Source of the DNA: Parvularia atlantis
Taxonomy: Eukaryota; Opisthokonta; Rotosphaerida
Direction of reading: 5' to 3'
Length of the DNA stretch: 57,068 nt
NCBI GenBank assembly: GCA_943704415.1
Contig: CALSCO010000440.1
Span: forward strand, 1 to 57,068
Below, piece after piece: positions 52,216-57,068 of the stretch. The position numbers were made by a program, and so were the translations under genes. The notes under the pieces were generated by a model, which worked only from the letters and a program-made list of their open reading frames with translations, did not search any database and had not been told where the DNA came from. Each line of letters begins with the position of its first letter. Within the stretch, counting starts at the first letter, position 1.

Positions 52216-54638
52216 ATGGCGACGCCCGTCCGCTCGACCCCGGCCCGCGCCGCCGCCGCCGCGCGCTCGCCGTTCACGCCGCGCAACGCGAGCATGCAGT
52301 CGGCCGGCGCGGCGCGCATGGCCTGTGCGTGCCCCCGCGCCGCCGCGCGCCGCAGCGTGGTGTTCACGGCCGCGACTCGCAGCTCTGCAGCGCAGCGCGC
52401 GCCGCGGCGGCGTGCTCACGGCCAAGCAGAGCGCCGCGGCCGCCGCGCAGACGACGTCACTGGGTGCGCCGCACCTGCCGATCGCGGCGCCGTTCGACCA
52501 GGTGCGCCTGCACGAAGCGGGCGGACGAAGATCCGCTGACTGGGCGGCGGGCAGATGACCATCTTCAAGAAGCTGCCGGTGGGCGACGCGGCCGCGGCGA
52601 GCGAGAACGTGCCGCCGCCGGGCACGCTGGCGCATGCGGGTGCCACCGGCAAGGGCCTGTCGATGGCCGTGCAGGTCGACGTGCTTGAGGTCGAGGACTG
52701 GGAGAAGCGCATCAAGGGGTACCTCACGCAGAAGGCCGAGATGGAGAAGACGATCGTGGCGCAGCGCAAGGACCTGGAGCAGCTGCAGGAGGAGAACCGG
52801 TCGTGCAAGGAGCAGATGCGCGTCATGGCCGTCGACATCGCCAACCTGCGCGTGCGCGTCGAGACGACCGAGGAGGCCAAGGCCCAGGTCATCCGCGACA
52901 AGACCGCGCTCCTGGCCGAGAACATGACCGTGCGCAACGAGCACAAGGTCATGCGCCTGCGCCACGACAAGATGGAGCTTGAGGTGAGCGACGCGCGCGC
53001 GCGCAGGGCGTGCACAGGGGCGGCTGACCGCTGCGCGCGCGCAGCTCCAGAAGGTCAAGCTGCAGATGAACCGCGAGGCCACGCTGCGCCCGCAGAAGAC
53101 CCCGTCCAAGGACTCGCTCACCAAGAAGGAGCAGCTGCGCCTGCAGCACGACGGCGAGCGCGTGCAGATGCTCACCGCCGAGCTGGCCGAGAAGGACCGG
53201 GAGCTGGCCGACGCGCAGCGTGTCGCGCAGCTGCTGACGGCCGAGCTCGAGCGGGTCAAGGCGCAACACGCGAAGGACGCCTCGGGCGCGAGCGTCGGCG
53301 CGTCCATCAACCATCAGGTGCCGCTCGTGCAAGCTGACTGCGCCGCGGAAACCGTCGCTCACGCGCACGAGGCGGCAGACGGCCCTGCTCAAGGCGCAGC
53401 TGGCGGAGCAGACGCGGCTGACCGAGGCGCTGCGCAACGAGCTCACGGACGTGCGCAAGACCGCCGCCGCGGCGGGCTCTGCGTCGAGCACGCCGATCAA
53501 GCCGAGCAGGTGCGATGCGCAGCCCGCGCCAGTGTGACGCTGACGTCGCCGCGCGGGCAGCATCCCGCTGCCCAAGACCAAGATGGACGCGCAGCTACTG
53601 GCGGCCAAGGACGCGCAGGCACACGCACACGCCGCTGCCACCCGTGTGCTGTGCTGACCGAGGCGCGCAGATCACGGCGCTGCGCGAGCAGGTCAAGGTG
53701 CTCACGGCGCAGGTGCAGCACGAGAAGGCGACGGCACTGTCGATGATCGACGAGTGCGACGCGATCGTCAACCGGGTGCGCGCCGCTGGCTGGCGCGAGA
53801 CAGCGTCGGCTCACAGGACGCGTGCAGGTCGAGCGCATCCAGCAGAAGGCCGAGGACAGCAAGAAGGACCTCGAGGACAAGCTCACTGCGCTGCGCAACA
53901 GCGCCAAGGAGAAGGCACGCAGGCCAAAGGCGCAGCGAGTGGTGGTCTGACGCGCGTGCGCCCGCGCAGGACATGTCGGTGCTCGAGGAGCGCATCAAGG
54001 AGCGCGCGGCGCTCAAGGAGCAGCTCAAGCAGAAGGACGGCGAAATCGCCGCGCTCAACAAGCGCGTTGACGAGTTGGACGCGGCGCTGCAGCTCGCGCA
54101 GCGCCAGCAGACCATTAACGGCCTGCACCTGCTGGACGAGAGGTGCGCTCACAGGGCGGCCAGCTGCGCATCGCTAAACGCGCGCGCAGCATGATCAGCA
54201 CGTTCGGCTCGGAGGACGAGGACGACGAGGCCATCAAGGCCTTCAACAGCGCCGCGGCGGGCCGCGCCTCGCAGACGCGCAAGTCGCGCAGGACAGACAC
54301 CGCCGCGACGCTCGTGCCGAAGGCCCAGGCGCCCGTCCTATCGCCGACGCGCACGGCGGTCGCGCCAGGCGACGTGCACCTGGCGGTCGCACCGAGCCAG
54401 GCGTACCCGGGCGGCTGGGACACGCTGGCGTTTGTGGCGGGCGACGCGATTTTGGTCACGAGCAAGCCGAATACGACGCACTGGTGCGTTGGCTGCACAC
54501 TGCTTGCACCGCCCGTTGTTGGACTGAGCCCGCCCGCCGCACAGGCACGGCCGCCGCGTCCTGCCCGACGGCAAGCTCTCGGCCGAGGGCCGGTTCCGCG
54601 CGGCCCTGGTGCGGCCCAAGCGCAGCGCCGACGCGTGA
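52216..54638 (+). CDS. coiled-coil protein with C-terminal SH3-like domain
   Basis: Starts MATPVRSTPARAAAAARS; first exon borders are uncertain. After GAPHLPIAAPFDQ and an intron, MTIFKKLPVG leads into long heptad-rich coils (about 52690-54150; MEKTIVAQRKDLEQLQEENR, VQMLTAELAEKDRELADAQR, MSVLEERIKERAALKEQLKQ, DGEIAALNKRVDELDAALQL). A basic/acidic linker (RARSMISTFGSEDEDDE) follows. The end looks like an SH3 fold: WDTLAFVAGDAILVTSK, HWHGRRVLPDGKLSAEGRF and RAALVRPKRSADA, matching the D-E-L-x-F, GD-x-I, W-x-G and G-x-F-P-x-x-Y-V positions loosely. The stop is TGA 54636-54638. Probably a cytoskeletal or membrane-shaping scaffold, but the exact family is not recognised. Confidence 0.65.
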
Positions 54639-54723
54639 AGTGGGGGAGGGGAGGTTGTCGCCTGTCTTTCGCATGTCGTCCGCGCTGTACGTACCAAAGA
54701 AGAAAAAATGCGCATCCCGCCTA

Positions 54724-55647
54724 TCAGCTCCCGCCCGCGTGCACGGCCTTGCCGCGCGCCTCGAGATCGGTCACCTCGCGTGTGAGGCGCTGGTGCTTCT
54801 CGTCGGCCTCTTCGTACTGCTGGCGCATGCGCTTCATCACGCTCTGCACGTTCTCGCGCGCCTCGGTCAGCTTGGCCAGCTCCATCTTCTCCACCTGGGC
54901 GTCTGGCGGCGGCGCGCGGGTGAGCGATGGCGCGCGCGGCTCGCACGGCGGGCGCGCACGGTGCTGGTATGCCTCGCTCTTCTTCGACGGCACACTCAGC
55001 GCGCGGTTCTTCATGAGGATCTCGTACATGTACTCGGTCGGCTCGTTAAACACCTGCGCGCGCGGCCTCGTCAGGCCACCCGGCCGCCGCCCCCCGGCCG
55101 CCGCTGCCCGCCGAAGCGCACGATCTCGTCGTAGTACTCGGACTGGATGGCCTGGCCCTTCGTGACCGTGTCGGCCGTCGCGTACAGCCGCAGGTGGTGG
55201 TAGAGCACGATCGGCTTCTCGGCCGGGTCCTGGAAGAACACGCGTATCTGGATGTCGAACTCGCCCCAGCCCGTCTCGGTGACCTCGAACGGGAACTTTT
55301 CGACGACTGCTCCGATGCGCGCGCATCAGCCCCTCGCGCGCGCACATCGCCCGGCCGATGCGGCCCGCACCGCGGTTGGGCTGCGCAAAGCTCTCGTGCA
55401 GCTTGAAGTGGACCTTCTTGACGTAGTAGCCGATGTCCTCGTTGTTGACCCCGCGTACGTACACGGTCCACTGGTGCGTGTGCTCGTGCTCGTTCTTCTT
55501 CGGCAGCGGCTCGGCGATCGTGCCGTAGACGATGGGCCGCTCGAGGACCGTGCCCTGCGCGCGCGCGCACCAGCGTCAGCACCTCGGATGCGGGCCGAGG
55601 CGGGCGCGCACCCGCAGCCGCTTCTGCGCGACGACGCCCGAGGCCAT
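54724..55647 (-). CDS. YEATS4: YEATS-domain protein, YEATS4/Yaf9 type
   Basis: Acyl-lysine reader shared by the NuA4 acetyltransferase and SWR1 remodelling complexes. Exon 1 MASGVVAQKRLR joins across a GTGCG...CTGAC...CAG intron to GTVLERPIVYGTIAEPLPKK. The YEATS fold follows: HEHTHQWTVYVRGVNNEDIG, YYVKKVHFKLHESFAQPNR, FEVTETGWGEFDIQIRVFF and DPAEKPIVLYHHLRLY. A C-terminal coiled coil (KMELAKLTEARENVQSVMKR) is as in YEATS4. It ends HAGGS with TGA 54724-54726, 85 bp from the convergent coiled-coil gene stop. Confidence 0.93.
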
Positions 55648-55682
55648 GCCCGGTACGCTCCCGTTAGTGCAATGGCCACTCG
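55648..55682. promoter_or_regulatory. 35-bp divergent intergenic spacer, YEATS4/LAS1L
   Basis: Thirty-five bases between start codons, with a short upstream ATG frame (ATGGCCACTCGATGA, 55672-55686) that overlaps the LAS1L start and could act as a tiny upstream ORF. Confidence 0.45.
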
Positions 55683-57068
55683 ATGACACGGTGGTGCACA
55701 GCGTCCGAGCACGCTCACGTCCGCGACCTTCTCTTCGCGGCCGACGCGCCGCGGCGGCGTGAGGGCGTGGCGTACGTGGCGGCGTGGACGAGCCGCGGCG
55801 CAGTGCCGCTGGCCGTCGACGCCACGGTCGCGTTCGTGGACCTGCTGCTGGCCGCGTGAGTGCGCGCCGGATGCGGGGTGGACCGAGCTGACGCCGCACC
55901 GCCTGCGCAGCGAGGACGCGCGGTCCGCGAGCGCGACGGTGCTGCGGCTGGCGCTTGCGATGGCCCTTGTGCGCTTTGTCAACGGCTTTGTCGACGCGAC
56001 GCAGCGCCGCCAGTTTGCGCAGCCCGTGGCGCACCTCGCTGAGCAGATCGGGCTGCCGGCGGCCTTTGTCGAGCTGCGCCACGAGGCGACCCACGCCGAG
56101 CTGCCGGCCCTGCCGCTGCTCGTCACGTCGGCGCAGCGGGCGCTGCAATGGCTGCACGAGCAGTACTGGGACAAGTACCACCCGATCGCGCCAGCAGCGT
56201 CGGACGGCTCGGACGCGGTGCAAGGTCTGGTGGACGTCGTGACACGGAGCGCGGTACCGCCAGGCACGGCGCAGCCGGCCAAGCGGGCGCTCGAGGCGGC
56301 CATCAAGCGGCTCAGCGCGGCCGACGTGCACGACCGGCTTGTGCCGCGCCTGCTGCAGCCCAACGCGCTGCTGGCCGCGGACGGGCCCGGGCGCTGGTGG
56401 CCTGCGCTGCAGCTGCTCGTGGCGGCGTGGCCGCAGAGCCTGCCGCGGCTGCTGCTCTCTGCGCTGCTCGCGCTGGACGAGGGCGCGGTCGGTGCGCGCA
56501 AATGCGAACCACATGAGCAGCCGTCTGACACAGGCGACCAGGGACATGCATCGAGCACGCGCTGCTGCTGTTCGCGTCGGCTGGGCTGCTGCCGCCCGTG
56601 TACGACCTGCGCGCGTGGTGTGCGAGCGAGCCGTCGTCGCCCGCGAGACAACGCGTCGCTGCGGTGCTCGATCGCGTGCCCGCACCCGTGACGCCGCAAC
56701 CGGTCTCGGCGCCCGCAGGGCGGTGGCGCGTCGCGGCACGGTGGCGGCCATGCCCGCTCGGCAGCGTGCCGCGGGCAGACGGCCGGTGCGTTGTCGACCT
56801 ACGGCTGCCGCGGACAGGCACTGCGCGGGCCGCCGACGACAGCGGCGACGACGACGAGCGGCCGCAGACCGTGTGGCGCACGAGCGACGAGTTTTTCGCC
56901 GCGGCAGGTGCGCCCGCGCCGTGCGCTGCCCCCAAGCCCTGCTGACCGCTTGCGCAGGCCTTGTGCCGCCCGCGTTGCCGGTCGCGCCGCCTCCGCCTCC
57001 GCCCGCGCCACCCAAGGCGCGCAAGACGCCCGTTGCGCCCCCGCCCGCCCCGCCCGCCCCGCCCACCC
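55683..57068 (+). CDS. LAS1L: LAS1-like pre-rRNA endonuclease (3' end outside window)
   Basis: HEPN-family endoribonuclease that cuts the ITS2 spacer during 60S ribosome maturation, together with the Grc3/NOL9 kinase. Start MTRWCTASEHAHVRDLLFAA leads to AVPLAVDATVAFVDLLLA and, after an intron, to VLRLALAMALVRFVNGFVD. The active-site motif is intact: LPAAFVELRHEATHAELP, with the HEPN R-x4-H residues. Then ALQWLHEQYWDKYHPI. The remaining region is Ala/Leu-rich with several introns and becomes Pro-rich at the right edge, where the gene is cut off. Confidence 0.88.

Overview
This 57 kb window comes from a very GC-rich, very compact nuclear genome of a unicellular eukaryote. Nearly every gene is cut by short spliceosomal introns, mostly 50-100 bases. 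Donors are almost always GTGCG, the branch site is CTGAC or CTCAC, and a CAG follows 10-25 bases later. Exon joins were made by hand from reading phase and protein-family similarity. The gene set points to an opisthokont: PABPN1, DIS3L2, RAD51C, HSBP1, an ERMARD-like DUF4209 protein, a GCK kinase, a NMA111 C-terminus and a beta-tubulin of animal/fungal type with Phe200. A zoosporic or other early-diverging fungus fits best, but this is inference and a related protist is not excluded.

Layout, left to right. Bases 1-273 hold the broken C-terminal end of a TnpB/Fanzor-type RNA-guided nuclease. Then follow an MFSD5-like transporter (+), PABPN1 (-), DIS3L2 (+), RAD51C (-), MCM6 (+), a secreted M28 aminopeptidase (+), MED16 (-), a class II CPD photolyase (-), an ankyrin protein (-), mitochondrial ribosomal protein uL4m (+), ARV1 (-), HSBP1 (+), the C-terminal end of NMA111 (-), the C-terminal end of an unknown gene (+), an ERMARD-like protein (-), a large SAM-NACHT/STAND-TPR-PDZ protein (-), a heat-shock factor (-), a DUF1365 protein with a long extension (-), a GCK/MAP4K kinase (+), TMEM19 (+), beta-tubulin (+), an SLC25A32 carrier (-), a coiled-coil/SH3 protein (+), YEATS4 (-) and LAS1L (+, cut by the window edge).

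Most genes are ordinary housekeeping genes: DNA replication and repair, RNA decay and processing, transcription, mitochondria and cytoskeleton. HSF and its expected partner HSBP1 are about 10 kb apart. The unusual items are four. One is the NLR-like SAM-NACHT-TPR-PDZ protein. The second is the Fanzor fossil, with possible guide-RNA-like structure just after its stop. The third is extreme spacing: seven divergent gene pairs have only 15-55 bp between their start codons. The fourth is an 18-base poly-C tract at which two divergent genes both lose their 5' halves, which looks like an assembly join or a deletion.

No tRNA, rRNA, CRISPR array or intact transposon was seen.
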